Part shown: piece after piece, positions 1 through 12,029 of the stretch
Layout: every line of letters begins with the position of its first letter
Numbering within the stretch: the stretch's first letter is position 1
Assembly (NCBI GenBank): GCA_028023455.1
Contig: JAQFVV010000456.1
Span: 434,001-498,000, forward strand
DNA length: 64,000 bases
Direction of reading: 5' to 3'
Origin: Epiperipatus broadwayi
Lineage: Eukaryota; Onychophora; Udeonychophora; Euonychophora; Peripatidae
Notes under the pieces: model-generated
Seen by the model: only the letters and a program-made list of their open reading frames with translations
Databases searched by the model: none
What the model was told of the DNA's origin: nothing
Program-made: the position numbers and the translations under genes

Positions 1-169
1 AAATCCCACACATCCACAAACATAACATCATTTCTCTCACATAATTTTTTTCATCTCTAAATTTATAAAACATGCCCTATCTAACATATACCTATTGTCA
101 AATCTTGATAATAATCCAACTATTCCTACTCTTCCTTTAATATTACTTAAATTACTAATCAATTTTATA

Positions 170-352
170 ATAATTTACTAAGGCTGTAACCTTAGAAATA
201 AACGTCTGAAAAATACGAAGGTAGGGACCTCTATAGGTCTTAAAACACTCTCTTTTCTTCATAGCGTAAGCTTGTGTTTTAAGACCTATAGAGGTCCCTA
301 CCTTCGTATTTTTCAGACGCTTATTTCTAAGGTTACAGCCTTAGTAAATTAT
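170..352. mobile_element. Foldback/MITE-like inverted repeat
   Basis: Two 79-bp arms (170-248 and 274-352) are reverse complements with a single visible mismatch (AACGTC against AGCGTC), separated by a 25-bp spacer. A smaller palindrome, CTAAGG/CCTTAG, sits near each outer end. There is no coding capacity. This is the form of a non-autonomous foldback element or a very short MITE. The near-identity of the arms suggests a recent insertion or gene conversion. No clear target-site duplication is visible because the flanks are AT-rich, so the superfamily cannot be assigned. Confidence 0.7.
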
Positions 353-877
353 ACTTAATATAATAATGGGCGTTTAATAAAATTTATAATCAATTTTATG
401 TACTACTCATCCATTACTCTCTCCAATGGCTCTGATGAATTATTGGTCTCTACCATAACTTAAATAACTCTATTCCCTTACATAACTGTTTCTATATTCC
501 CTTGCAATTATGTTTCCACATGAAATATATTTGTCACTCGGAATATTATATATGTAAATTCTTCTCTACTTTAAAACTCTATGTTAATATATTTCCAAAT
601 TATAATATCTTGCTCTATTACAACATTCCAATCTCTGTTATTATTATAGTTATTTTTTATAATTATTTTCGATGAATGTTTTGATTTCTTTATGCATGTT
701 TTGATGTGATCATCATTACAATTATTTTTTGGCATATACACTGAAAGAATAATAAAAAAAATTGTTTTTTTTTTTCAAAATAATTTTCAGTTTTACCACA
801 ATCAATCATTTATTTAATAACAATTTAATAACTGAAACACAGGCTTATTATATACCTGTGTCTATATATGTAATATA

Positions 878-1087
878 TAGGGTATATGAGCACAGACTTT
901 CACACGACCCACCACTCTCCACTCTATCTAATAACACTGATACACTTAAACACATATATGTTGAAAAGATAAATAATCATCATCATCAATATACGTATTT
1001 CATGCTAAACCAGCAATCATCAGTTGGTCCAGATTATCATCTCTACACATATATACTATAAGTGCTCAGATATATATTAAGATAGAC
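878..1087 (-). repeat. Partial copy of dispersed tRNA-like SINE family, cut by the gap
   Basis: This stretch aligns over most of its length with the left arm of the large inverted repeat at 50.5 kb. Shared blocks include GATACAC, ATGCTAAACCAGCA and ATCAGTTGGTCC, and both end in TTAAGATAG. The assembly gap begins inside the repeat. It is a second genomic copy of that family in the same orientation as the 50.5-kb left arm. Confidence 0.6.
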
Positions 1088-1587
1088 NNNNNNNNNNNNN
1101 NNNNNNNNNNNNNNNNNNNNNNNNNNNNNNNNNNNNNNNNNNNNNNNNNNNNNNNNNNNNNNNNNNNNNNNNNNNNNNNNNNNNNNNNNNNNNNNNNNNN
1201 NNNNNNNNNNNNNNNNNNNNNNNNNNNNNNNNNNNNNNNNNNNNNNNNNNNNNNNNNNNNNNNNNNNNNNNNNNNNNNNNNNNNNNNNNNNNNNNNNNNN
1301 NNNNNNNNNNNNNNNNNNNNNNNNNNNNNNNNNNNNNNNNNNNNNNNNNNNNNNNNNNNNNNNNNNNNNNNNNNNNNNNNNNNNNNNNNNNNNNNNNNNN
1401 NNNNNNNNNNNNNNNNNNNNNNNNNNNNNNNNNNNNNNNNNNNNNNNNNNNNNNNNNNNNNNNNNNNNNNNNNNNNNNNNNNNNNNNNNNNNNNNNNNNN
1501 NNNNNNNNNNNNNNNNNNNNNNNNNNNNNNNNNNNNNNNNNNNNNNNNNNNNNNNNNNNNNNNNNNNNNNNNNNNNNNNNNNNNNNN
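1088..1587. other. Assembly gap (500 N)
   Basis: There are exactly 500 N. A dispersed repeat lies on the left and a gag-like reading frame on the right, so the gap probably falls in unresolved repeat sequence. Any reading frame that crosses it is meaningless. Confidence 0.99.
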
Positions 1588-2450
1588 GTATTGTTTTTAT
1601 TTTGCTGTGTTTGTTCATTGCATTCCGTTGCAATATGTCCTCTTCTTCCACAATGGAAGCAACCTGGCTTAGCCCTCTGACGTAAATATATAGTGTAGCT
1701 TCTTCCATCGGTTATGTGTGTGGGGATATTCTCCGGGTCTACTTGTTTATTCAATTTAATTTTGAATTCAAAGCTATTGGTTAGTATGGGAATTGCTGCT
1801 TCTTTAATGTATTTTTGCTGGAAGAAAACGACTTTTCCGAAAGGATTCATCATTTTTTGAAATCTTCCATGTTGTAGCCAAAATACGTATTTTTTAAAAT
1901 TCCGGAGATATTTTTATATTTATTCTCATCGACTGTTATTAGTGCGAAATTATTTAGCGTCTTAATTCGGTTTCTAAATTGTTCTCTTTGCTCATTTTCA
2001 TAAAACTGGACTGCCACATATCTGCTATTTGGATGGTCGCCTATGCATTGTACTGATTCAAGCATATTATTTTCATGCAGTGTTTCTATTAGAAGGGATT
2101 TGGGGAAACTGTATAGTGTGCAAAGACTATCTGTTACAGCGAGTACTATTGATTTATCGGTGAAGAAACGTTTAAACGTCAGGAAAAGTAATCGAGGTAA
2201 TGTTTTGTTGAATTTCTCTCCAATTTGTTCCAGCATTTCATCAGTCCATTCAATATGAGGGGGAGGGGGGATCATTTTTATTTTGATCCATAAGATTCAA
2301 GTTTTCCAAATCATCTGCTGTTGTTTTCCTGAACCTAGGACCTTTTGCCGGGCTTACGTAATCTTGAGCTTTTTTTGCTATAGCAGCATATGATTTTCTC
2401 GTGCCCTGCGATGGACCACCCACCTGGTTAATCGGTTGAGCGGTCGCCAT
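1588..2450 (-). pseudogene. Gag-like / LINE ORF1-like protein with CCHC zinc knuckle, frameshifted and cut by the gap
   Basis: Reading leftward, a plausible start ATG lies at 2448-2450 (MATAQPINQ...), followed by a short SYAAIA motif. About 60 codons later the frame is lost in a C-run at about 2262-2274. It resumes as a ~141-residue segment (1850-2275), is lost again in an A-run near 1853, and resumes to the gap. The last segment contains CFHCGRRGHIATEC, a C-x2-C-x4-H-x4-C zinc knuckle typical of nucleic-acid-binding Gag and LINE ORF1 proteins. Both breaks sit in homopolymers, so they could be sequencing errors or real mutations. The downstream polymerase part is missing or lies in the gap. 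The family (non-LTR ORF1 or LTR gag) cannot be settled from this segment. Confidence 0.65.
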
Positions 2451-2872
2451 TTTAAGTTTTCCAATTATAGGTATGTTTAAATTCCCTTTTTTTTTTTTTT
2501 TTAAACAAACACTAGTATATATAACCAAAACAATTCAGTTATCCGCAAAATTATAGAGTTTTGTATATTTGATTTTAAATCTACTCTTATTAAAAAATTA
2601 AATTTGCCTGAGATTTTGGCATTAGTTATTAGATCCGCTAGCTTTTAACTATGCGTTTGTCTATTAGCATTAGGTGCGGATTTACGATAAAAAAAAATCT
2701 TTGGATTTCTCTGTCCTTTTTTTTCTTTTTTTCAATCAAAATAAATATTTGAGTGTTTTAAATTGTTTTATTGGACATTTCTATTTGTTATTAGCAAATA
2801 AATCTGCATTTTATTAACAAAAAGCTAAGAGGTTCTTTGCTTACCTGCTACTAGGTTTGTATCCAGGTGGCG

Positions 2873-2905
<33 letters not shown>

Positions 2906-4002
2906 TATGCCTTGCTTATTTAGTTATTGACACACTGCTTGAAGTTAGTGTTAATTCAGCAATTGGTGTTGATAATTTTTCTCTTGTTATTGCATATGTT
3001 CAGCCTTACCAAGAGAAGAGATTGTCAGAACTGCCTGCATATAGATACTGGATATCTATTTGTATATTATTTATTATCCACCTTGCCTAAATTGCAATGT
3101 TTAATGTATTATGGAATATTTAAGAGTATTTCAAAACACATTTATTTTAAGGTCATTCACTAACTACTGCAATTTAATGTTAAAGCAGTTTTTGAAGTGT
3201 AATATGTGTAATATATCTATTTCCTCACCTCTCATATGTATCAATAGTATTGCAATGATGTACTTATAATTGATACAATTCGCTATCATTGTAATGTAAA
3301 AACAAATGCTTTCTCACACTGGTTTAAAGACATAGTTGATATCATTAGATAGTTAATATCATTCTGGTGTCATAATATAGGCATATATACTTGTTATAGA
3401 ATAGTTAAAAAAATGTGTTAGATAATAAGGATGAGAATTTAATAAATAATGCAACGTTTTTATTATAATTTTGTATCAATACTTAAAGGGGATATTTATT
3501 GCTAAATTGTACAAATACTTTGTTATCTTAATTTGTTAAATTAAAAATTATTTTTAAATATTTATTGTAATAAATTTCAAATATTTATTTATGTTGTGAA
3601 TAAATATTTTTGTTATTATTAAAATACGTTTCTGATTTCGTTGCCATTACTATTGCATTCATTAACCAGAAAATCTCATAATAAAATTTTATTATTCGTT
3701 GCTTTAAAAAGTGTACTTTACAATGATCACATATTATTAGTTAATTGATTTACTTATCCATTTCACCTGTTGTGGCATGTCATATCCCTCGCTAATTAGC
3801 ATTTATTTGTGTTTTGTAATGCTACGGGTAGCATAAAATATGTCTTTTCTACCTGCTCCATTACTTCATCTATATGCAATTATTTTAAATTTGCTTATTA
3901 TAAGATTATAGTCTTGGAAATGCTTATGTGTTGCATAAATAAAATATTTATACAGGAAGAAAATTCAAAATGCTTTAAAGAATGATTTGTATGCTAATAT
4001 TT
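2451..4002. other. Intergenic AT-rich sequence with an (ATT)n run
   Basis: I see no gene here. An (ATT)n microsatellite lies at about 2875-2905, directly after CCAGGTGGCGCTC, a GC-rich motif of the kind found at SINE or LINE ends. The small reading frames across it consist of the repeat and AT-rich noise. Confidence 0.5.
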
Positions 4003-4024
4003 AGCTTTGTTGTTGTTGTTGTTG

Positions 4025-4116
<92 letters not shown>

Positions 4117-4132
4117 GCTGTTGTTGTTGTTG
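4003..4132. repeat. Compound microsatellite (TTG)n-(TTA)n-(TTG)n
   Basis: A long TTA run is bordered on both sides by TTG runs. The opposite strand reads as an asparagine homopolymer in one frame, which is a translation artefact of the repeat. Confidence 0.95.
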
Positions 4133-4398
4133 TCTGTAATTGCATTTGATATTATAAGATTTATAATATTAAAGACCTGAGATTTGAGTTTTGAAGTAAG
4201 GGCATTTGATAGTTTTATTTGTAGTTGACTTTGAATTGTGCCTCTGTCCTGCATTGGAATATTACAATTAGTGGATTTGGAAAACCAATGTGGTGACCTG
4301 CATGAATCCATGTTGATTATTTGATGAGTTACATGGTGGATTTTGTTTTGCCCAATGTGTTGACTTTTGATTAGGTATAAAGTTCCGAATGATCGGTT

Positions 4399-4401
<3 letters not shown>

Positions 4402-4449
<48 letters not shown>

Positions 4450-4560
4450 GTTTACATTTCAGAAGAATTTGTGAACAAATAATTATTAGTATTGCATTAA
4501 TATTTAAAATTGCTTAGCCAGGCTTTTAATACAGAGAATCTTTGTCAAAGCTTGAATAAA
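4402..4560 (-). repeat. (TA)n tract plus tail of a dispersed, PLE-tail-like repeat
   Basis: A (TA)n run at 4402-4445 is followed within about 60-100 bp by a block (about 4512-4552) that also occurs at 49.14-49.18 kb in the same order: TTGCT.AGCCAGG, AATACAG, ATCTTTGTCAAA. Read on the minus strand, the block has the TTGACAAAG ... TTGAAA arrangement seen at the 3' side of PLEs in this window. It is a shared repeat, and the link to PLEs is inferred. Confidence 0.45.
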
Positions 4561-4795
4561 GATGCCTTAATTGAAAATTTGGATAAGAAATTTTAAATAT
4601 TAACATTACAATAATTATTAATTTTCTATACACTATTATGAAATATAAATGTTCATTTCACTATTGTATTATTAATTTTTGTTTTTTTCATTTGAAAAAA
4701 TTTCATTGTTTCAATCTTTTTAACATTTACCTTTAATTCTCCTTTCTTACTTTTATCTGATATGTTTTACATTTCTTGATGTTCTAATGCATTAT

Positions 4796-5468
4796 TTACA
4801 AACCAACTTCATCATCTTCACAATATAGATGATATAAATAATCTTTATTTATTTTTACTCCCTTAGCTTCCCATTTTAATCTACAAAATACAGCTTGAAA
4901 AACTGTTGTAGAAAGGTATGGACATATAGAGACATCTTGTCTTATGTACACCCCTCTCAATGTTAATCTTCCTAATAGCATTATGTAATTTAATTGTTGC
5001 TGTTGCATGTTTATAAATATTCTTCAGAATATGACAACATTCTGGGTCCATATCTTGATCCAATGCTTTAATCACTGAAGAAAGGTTTATAGAATCAAAT
5101 GTCTTTTCATAATCTACAAATCCAAAGCATAATGGCAACTCATATTCATTGGTCCTTTTTATAACTTTTCTCAATAACTTGGATATGATCCACTATACTA
5201 AAATGACTTTCAAATCCAGCTTGTTCTTTTGGATGATTAAAATCTAAAGTTTGCTGTAGATGAGTTGTAATTGTTTTGGTAAAAATTTTATGCAGAATTA
5301 ATAAAAGACTGATAGGTCGGTAATTTATAATATCTTTTTTATCAAATTTTTTAAATATTAATATTAATATAGCACTCTTCCAATTATCTGATAAACTTTA
5401 TCGTTTATATATTTGATAAATAACTTACCAAAAAAAATTCTATTTCTTCAAATGCTTCTTTTAATATG
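4796..5468 (-). pseudogene. RTE-like LINE reverse transcriptase fragment (inverted 5' part)
   Basis: The minus-strand translation contains, in order, a degenerate NYRPIS.L block (about 5310-5330) and then FVDYEKTFDSI, the RT motif A region with its catalytic Asp (about 5100-5125). A ...RGV...ISPYL-like block follows, then FCRLKWEAKGVKIN, and it ends near EDDEVGL, where the F/YADD catalytic motif C is expected. Several frameshifts and stops break it. The same protein order appears in the copies at 21.9 and 47.3 kb. This segment faces away from the C-terminal segment that begins at 5470, so it is the inverted 5' portion of one insertion. It is not functional. Confidence 0.75.
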
Positions 5469-5469
5469 T

Positions 5470-6056
5470 CAATTATGATCAGATTATTACAGCAAATAGA
5501 AACATAATCGAAACTTGACTGAAGTGCTTTTGATGAAAATAACTTAATATTAAAAGGAAATATCACTATGTATTTATAAAAGGTAGATTTTTAATAAATG
5601 TGTGTTATCAGTTCTTACTTATGGATCTGAAACTTGAATACTTAACTAGAAGAGCAAATACAGGAACTTCAGAGCACTTAATGAAGCATGGAGAAGTGCA
5701 TATTAGGAGAAACAAAAGATTAAAAATAAAATACATTGGTGAGAGAACAAACAGATGTTATTGGTATCATTGAATGAATTAAGAGACTAAAATGGAGTTG
5801 GGCTGGACATATTTCTTGAAGGGATGATAATAGATGGTCAGTTGAAATCTTAAACTTGATTCCAAAAAATTACAAAAGACTTAGAAAGAGACCATATGTG
5901 AGATGTATGAATAAAATTAGGAAGTTTTCTTGTGTGATATGGAGAATAGAGGCTAGAAATTAGTGAAGATGGAATGCACTTGGAGGGATCTTTATCCTAT
6001 AGTAGATCAAGAATGGTTTAGGCACATCCCTGTCAAGTTGATGATATATTTTTATT
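5470..6056 (+). pseudogene. RTE-like LINE C-terminal region (3' part of the same insertion)
   Basis: The DNA aligns with 22.2-22.75 kb (RTE copy 2), covering the block around VLTYGSET, a W.W.GHI block, a PRKRP block and the final WR..LG segment. Stops and indels are frequent. Compared with copy 2, about 60 codons between RT motif C and this segment are missing at the junction. That is what a twin-primed insertion with a junctional deletion looks like. The tail ends near 6056 in an A-rich stretch. Confidence 0.7.
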
Positions 6057-6394
6057 AAAGGAAAAAAAAAGAAAATATTCAAAAGTAACATATACTAACA
6101 CCTCATAGTAACTAAATAATAGTTAATTAATCAAAACCCAATAATTATTTTCATGCTTTTTCTAACCTATAGCTCTTTTTTTTTAATTTGGCTATTTAAC
6201 AATAAGAATGCACTTTACTTGTGTGTAAATGGAAGGTAGAAATTATCTTTATGCATGCATATGCAACTTTGAGATCAATTATATCTATAAATCCCTAATT
6301 GTTATATTGAAAGTGAAAAATGAAGTAACAATATTAATTTTTTTTTAATGTTTGTAGAAATCAGTTATTTAAAAAATGTTTTATTTTTTAACAA

Positions 6395-6680
6395 ATTCTT
6401 CAACCGCCTCTTACGAGGCATCTTGTCGACATCTGACATCACTCTAATTCTGCTACTTTTAATGGTAGAATATTCGTTTGACAGTTATTGATTAGGTTTT
6501 TAAAAGTTCTATAAGATGGTGCTCTCTTCCAAAATTATTTTACAAGTAAAAAATCAAAAAAACCACATTTAAAACTAAACAAAGAAGAACCTTGTCGGTG
6601 ATTGGATGTCAGCCAGCTCTCAGCCGAAAAAGACATTCTGATTGGCTGGAAAGAACAAAGAAACCGCCTGATTAAAGAAA
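6395..6680 (-). promoter_or_regulatory. Possible promoter patch with two CCAAT (NF-Y-type) boxes
   Basis: In an otherwise AT-rich region this patch is richer in GC. On the minus strand it has CAGCCAATCAGAA and CATCCAATCACCG; the ATTGG cores lie at 6641 and 6601, exactly 40 bp apart. Both match the classical NF-Y consensus. I see no convincing coding exon next to it, so this could be a distal promoter, part of a repeat, or coincidence. Confidence 0.25.
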
Positions 6681-9639
6681 ATAAAAAAAAATGCTGAGAT
6701 TTTCATTTCGAATGTAATTTAAAGTATTAAAAAAATATAAAATGAGAAATTAAAATAGTTTTTTTTAAAAATATACTAAAACAACAAAATTATTTTCGAA
6801 AAATATTGAAGATTTTAGTAAAAATATTTAAGATTTAGCAAAAAGAAATCTTTACTTTTCCAGAACGTAAAATTGAAAAAAAGGGTTTGCGTAAGCACTT
6901 TTTTGTTTAGACATTCACTTTATATTTGCCAAAATTGAATATATTTTATAATAAATAAATAGCAATTTATTTTTGAAAGAACTTTCGTTCTCTTTCATAA
7001 CCTGAAAAATTAGTAATATACTTTTTATAAATGTATCTGAGTTGAATTTAATATTATAGGCAAATATGTTTTAACAATAGGCTTTGTCTTCAGTTTGTGA
7101 GTTGGCCAATTAAAAGATTTGATTTTTACCTCATACAACCAATAATATAATTAGTGGTTAAAGGGTTTTAACATGTATTTTTTTATTTTTTCCCTTAAAG
7201 TGCAATAAAAGACTAAGCTTCAAATGTTGCGTATATAATAAATTGGAAAATCAAAGATTATTTTTGATTAATATCAGAAAACTTGGATCTTTTAGAAAGA
7301 AGGTGCAAAAAATTGCATAAACTTTGAAATAGCTTTTAGTTTAAAAATTGTAATTTTAAAAACCTGATAAGTTATAATATTTTATTAATCAAACTATTAA
7401 TATTTAAAATAAAGTGCAAATTTATCAACAAAAAAAAAGAATTCTACTCTTGTAAAAAAGAAACCTATCATTATTTTTGGTCTTGTAATAATTTGTCTAT
7501 AAAAAATAGATATATGTAAAATTAATATTTTTAAAAACAAAATATCCGGTCAACGCTTTGACATTTAAAAAAAAAAATTATGAAAACAGCAGATAACTTA
7601 ATAACTCTATTACATAAAAGGAAGAATACCAATAAAATTTATTTTACTAACTGCTATATTTGTTTTTTAAAATACGTTGGTCTCTTATGCTAGGAAAAAA
7701 CATTTTAAATCAACTATGTACCACCAGTATTCATTAAAGTAAAGGTTATATATTTTTAAAATCATACATTGGATAATATATTAGAAATAAATAAAAGTAA
7801 TGAAAATATAATGAATCTCTGTAGTTGAATATTTTAAAACAATATCACTTATTAAAAATTATTAAAATAAAAAGCAAAAATAATTTTATTTAAATGTATT
7901 TTTAGTAATAACTGTCCATAATGAAAATTTTAATAGCCAATGAACACTTTTAAAAAGTGATTAACTGGTAAAGAAACTATCCAAAAGATATGGTATCATT
8001 TTTGTACAAGAAGAAAAGTTTAATATTCGTTTATTATTTTTGTATAAGAATTCTGTCATCTACTTTATGATTCTATTTTTGTTTACACTGTAGTAGAAAT
8101 AATAATACAATGCATTGAAGAATAATAATGTTATTAAAACTTTGTTATTTTGTATTTTCTTTAAACTCATAATTTATATACATACACAAACTGTAAACTT
8201 ATTTATTTATTTTACTTATTCATGCCAGGGAGAATAAAAATAATTCATTTTGGATTGTAATTATTATTGAACTTTCCATTATTTAAAGTTCAAATAGCAT
8301 TATATATGCTCTGTGCCTGGAATTGTAATTAGAACATCACTTTCCTCTATTATACATTATTTGTTTTAGTAATCAATTGAATTAATTGTTAGTTAAAATA
8401 TTCCATGCTTGAAAATAGTTTATGCCTGATATCTTTTTTTTTTATTGTGTGCTTGTGTTATATAAGTTCTTTTTCAATTAACATTTTTTAAGCATTTAAA
8501 TGCTCTTTATATTACATCTAAATTGACCTTTAAGTTTAATATTAGTTGACAATATTGATTAATTATTGGTTACATTCAGGATATATTTTAACTGTAGATG
8601 ATATAGGATAATTACCATTTATATAGTTTTAATTGCTGGTGTTGGGAAGAAATAACATAATTACATTTATTACTATTTATGTACTTCTAAAATTAAATAA
8701 TTTTGTAAGTGGAATTTAATGACAACAGATGTCTATAATATACCTTCACAATATTAAATGTTTTTGATTTCATTTATTAAGAAAATAAAATAAATTTGCA
8801 GTAAGTAATCAGTGATGATGCAAAACATCATTCAATACTGTATGGGTATAATCAGTTCCTAAAGAAATTTGCAGTATATCTTCATGATCAACCACCCAAG
8901 AAAGTATTCTCTATTTTTTAACATTATTTGCCATTCTGCTGCTGCTAATGATGATGATTGTTATTGTTATTGTTATTTATTGATTACAGAAATCTTATAA
9001 AATGTCTTTGATAAATGATTGTCATTGGCTATGAGCTTACTTTGACTATATGTCTAGGACCATTTATCTTAATGTTTAGATCAAGAACATTGATTATATA
9101 AAATATGGTCTCATGTTGTGCTGCTCCAATAGTGTATGAATGAATACATGGTTAGTATATCTGAATGAATATTGTTTAGAAACTGTACCATAATCCAGTT
9201 GATGATAAAGAAAAATTCCACCTCAACTAACCCATAATTAAATAATGATCAGTCCATATGAGTTTAACTACATTCTTTACAACAATATATATTGTGACAA
9301 TATGAACTCATCTTGTGACATACACATTCAAAATTACAAAGAAGTTCAATGGAGTTTAAAGTAGAGACTACTAAATATGTAAAATAAATAAATAAAAATA
9401 AATAAAAACAATTGGGAGTCTAAAATTTGATGAAAGTTATCTGATTAGAGATGGCTTCACATAGTTCTACAGGTTTATTCAAGTAAAAATTATGTAAGTT
9501 AATAAATATTCCAATTGTTTTGTGTAAATGATCATATTGAATATGTACAGTTTATTATGTTTAAAACCTCAGAGATCTTATTAGGATTTGCTTTTTTAAT
9601 TTCTTAACATAGAGATATCACATGAAAACCATATCTTAT
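6681..9639. other. AT-rich intergenic or intronic sequence
   Basis: I found no gene, RNA, or clear mobile element. The stretch is dominated by poly-A, poly-T and short AT-rich runs. Confidence 0.4.
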
Positions 9640-9946
9640 TGTAACGATCCGGAGAAAAAGCGACTTAACGTAAACTGCACTACAGGGCGCCATCTGGGCA
9701 TTTGAACCTAGAAAAATTTATAAAGTAGGCAGATACGTATGTCAAAAAAAAAATTTTTTTTTTTTTTTTAAATTTTGCATCCGGTCATTGGGCGCCAGTT
9801 GTAATGATCCAAAGAATAGGACTTACCATAAACTGCACTACGGGGCGCCATCTAGGCATTTGAACCTAGAAAAATTTATAAAGTAGGCAGATACGTAAGA
9901 AAAAAAAATTTTTTTTTATTTTTTTATTTTGATTCCGGTCATTAGC
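9640..9946. repeat. Two tandem ~150-bp LTR-like units, period 160 bp
   Basis: TGTAACGATCC at 9640 and TGTAATGATCC at 9800 start two near-identical units. Each contains GGGCGCCATCT, a long A/T homopolymer and a CCGGTCA end, so each unit starts TG and ends CA as an LTR would. The units are separated only by TTGGGCGCCAGT, which resembles the start of a retroelement primer-binding site. On the minus strand each unit also carries GGTTCAAATGCCC, close to a tRNA B box. It may be a miniature LTR-type (TRIM-like) relic or a SINE-type tandem. Just downstream TAGCTCAGTGG (9955-9965) matches a Pol III A box, but no matching B box follows. Confidence 0.6.
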
Positions 9947-9979
9947 CCATGTCACTAGCTCAGTGGAATAGCAGAGATT

Positions 9980-12029
9980 AAATAATATAATATCTTATCC
10001 AATTATATTTCAATATTAAATAAATAAATAAAATAAGCCACTGCCAGTAATTAACATACAAACATTTATTTATGCACATATATATAAGATTTAAAATTAC
10101 TTTAGTATTAGTTTTACATTTCAAAATTTAACATTATTTTTAACTTTGATTTTTGACTTTAATTTACATTTAATTACTATTATATTCTAATTTTACATTT
10201 TAATTAAGTTCGCACAGATAAATTTATGAAAGCTTGTTTATAATGTTGAATATAGATCGGTTACATAGATTTCACGGTCAAAAACATTTCAAAGTAAACA
10301 TAAACGATCAAAATACAAAATTATTGATTACTGACAATTGCGGAGGGAAATTTATACGTAACCCAATAGTATTCACCATAAGATACTTGCATTGTCACCA
10401 ATAACTTAAAAGACATCCGAATAAATACATTTTAGATACTCACCGTAAGGTATCATTATTTATCGAATGTCTATATATTTTGATCAACTATGAAAACCCA
10501 AAACATACTTAACCGATAACCAATCCATGCAAGCGTCTATAAACAACTTAAATTTACTGCATTTTTATTTAGGATCAAGTATGAATAGACCACATAAATT
10601 TGCTTTTGAAAATAAACATTTCTATCCCTATTTAACCTTAGGCTAAAATTCGCAGTCAAACTGGCATCAATCCATCTGATACATCATGTATTCAATGTAA
10701 TACGAAATACGGCAGCACCAAAAGAATTAAGAAAAGACATTGACTCTCAATCAGATAGGAATATTACATCTATCTAATGAGAAGAACAATAAAAAAAAAA
10801 CTCCATAGAAAGGAACTGCGTTCTCCGTCTTATAATTCCTTCCATAGGCAAACGGGTGAGTGCGGCGTATATATAAACGATTCTGCCAGTAGCGAATCTC
10901 CGATCACATCTACTAACTACATCAATATATCCAATCCATTGACCCAATCTAACAACGACATAAATAACCTAAGATTACCCTCCCCTAATATAACTTTACA
11001 AATCTATACAGCCATTCATGCCCGACTTAAGTTTAACATTTTTATAATTAATTTAACGGAAAACAAAAATCATAATAAAACTTAAAGAACAAAAAATAAA
11101 GAAATGGAAATGATTTTACAAAATAAATACATTAAATAAAATTATAACTAATTAAGAAATAATGTTGGTCAGATAGAATAATATTGCAATCATTTAAATC
11201 TGGAAAAGTTTTTAATTTACTGTTCATAAATTTTAAAGTTCTTACGGTTATTTAAATAGTTCATCTTCATATATTCCTTGCCATTTGAACGTGAATTCCC
11301 ATGTCGTCCGAAGATTGGTATCCTGTTGGCCGATTTATTTATCCATCCGGAGATTTTTTAGTGTAGTTGGTCCTCAATGTAGAAACGATGGTTCATTTTT
11401 CTTCCTTTCTTAGCAGAACTGAAGGGATTGAAGCTGTGCATCTTTTTCAATCCCCTCAGCACTAACACCTAGCTGTTACATCATAATAATCATCAATAAC
11501 TAGTCACCAATTAATAATTTCCAAATTTTCCTTTTATACGTATTCGAAGGATTGACTTAACATTACGTCATCGATGTGATGATCCTTTTCGTTGAGGTCC
11601 AATTTCCCAATGGATTTATTTCATTTGCTAAAAGTTTCTATTGTTTTCCTAACTAACCTATGTTTTTACATTTAAATGCCCAAGGCTGGTTTACATTTGA
11701 CTAATTAAATTTATCATTTCCATTTCTGATTAATTAACCTGTTTTCCAAATCAAATATATATTTAAAGATAAATTTAAAGATATAATTTTATTTCCAAAT
11801 CTTTTTAAAATTTAGTTTTAAAATACTTTTTCTTTAATAAAGTTTTATTTTAATAATTTTTCATTATCTGTGCGATTTAATATATAAGAGTTTAAGATGA
11901 TATTTAATTTCAATTTTTAATTCTAAAAGAAAATTTTTAAATGCGAACTTTTTAATTTACTTTCATGTTTAATAAATAACAAAAAACAACAATGTAACGA
12001 ACGTCTGTGCTCATTACACTTATACTAGC
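9980..12029. other. Intergenic region with a short hairpin and no supported gene
   Basis: The sequence is of mixed complexity. A 102-codon frame at 10777-11085 has no recognisable domain and begins in an A-run, so I do not call it a gene. A hairpin at about 11420-11460 pairs GGGATTGAA with TTCAATCCC. Two patches (10.8-11.0 and 11.27-11.47 kb) are richer in GC than their surroundings and may be an old element, but I could not classify them. Confidence 0.35.

Noticed and set aside
1043-1853. Long minus-strand frames across the N gap
   Set aside because: Their length comes from untranslatable N. Only the part right of the gap has real coding signal (the zinc knuckle).
3994-4311. 105-codon frame with a poly-asparagine run
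   Set aside because: It is a translation of the TTA/TTG microsatellite; nothing else in it is protein-like.
9955-9990. tRNA gene (TAGCTCAGTGG A box)
   Set aside because: There is no B box or T arm at the right distance and no acceptor stem pairing.
10777-11085. 102-codon frame as a small gene
   Set aside because: Starts in an A-run, no recognisable domain, and composition explains its length.
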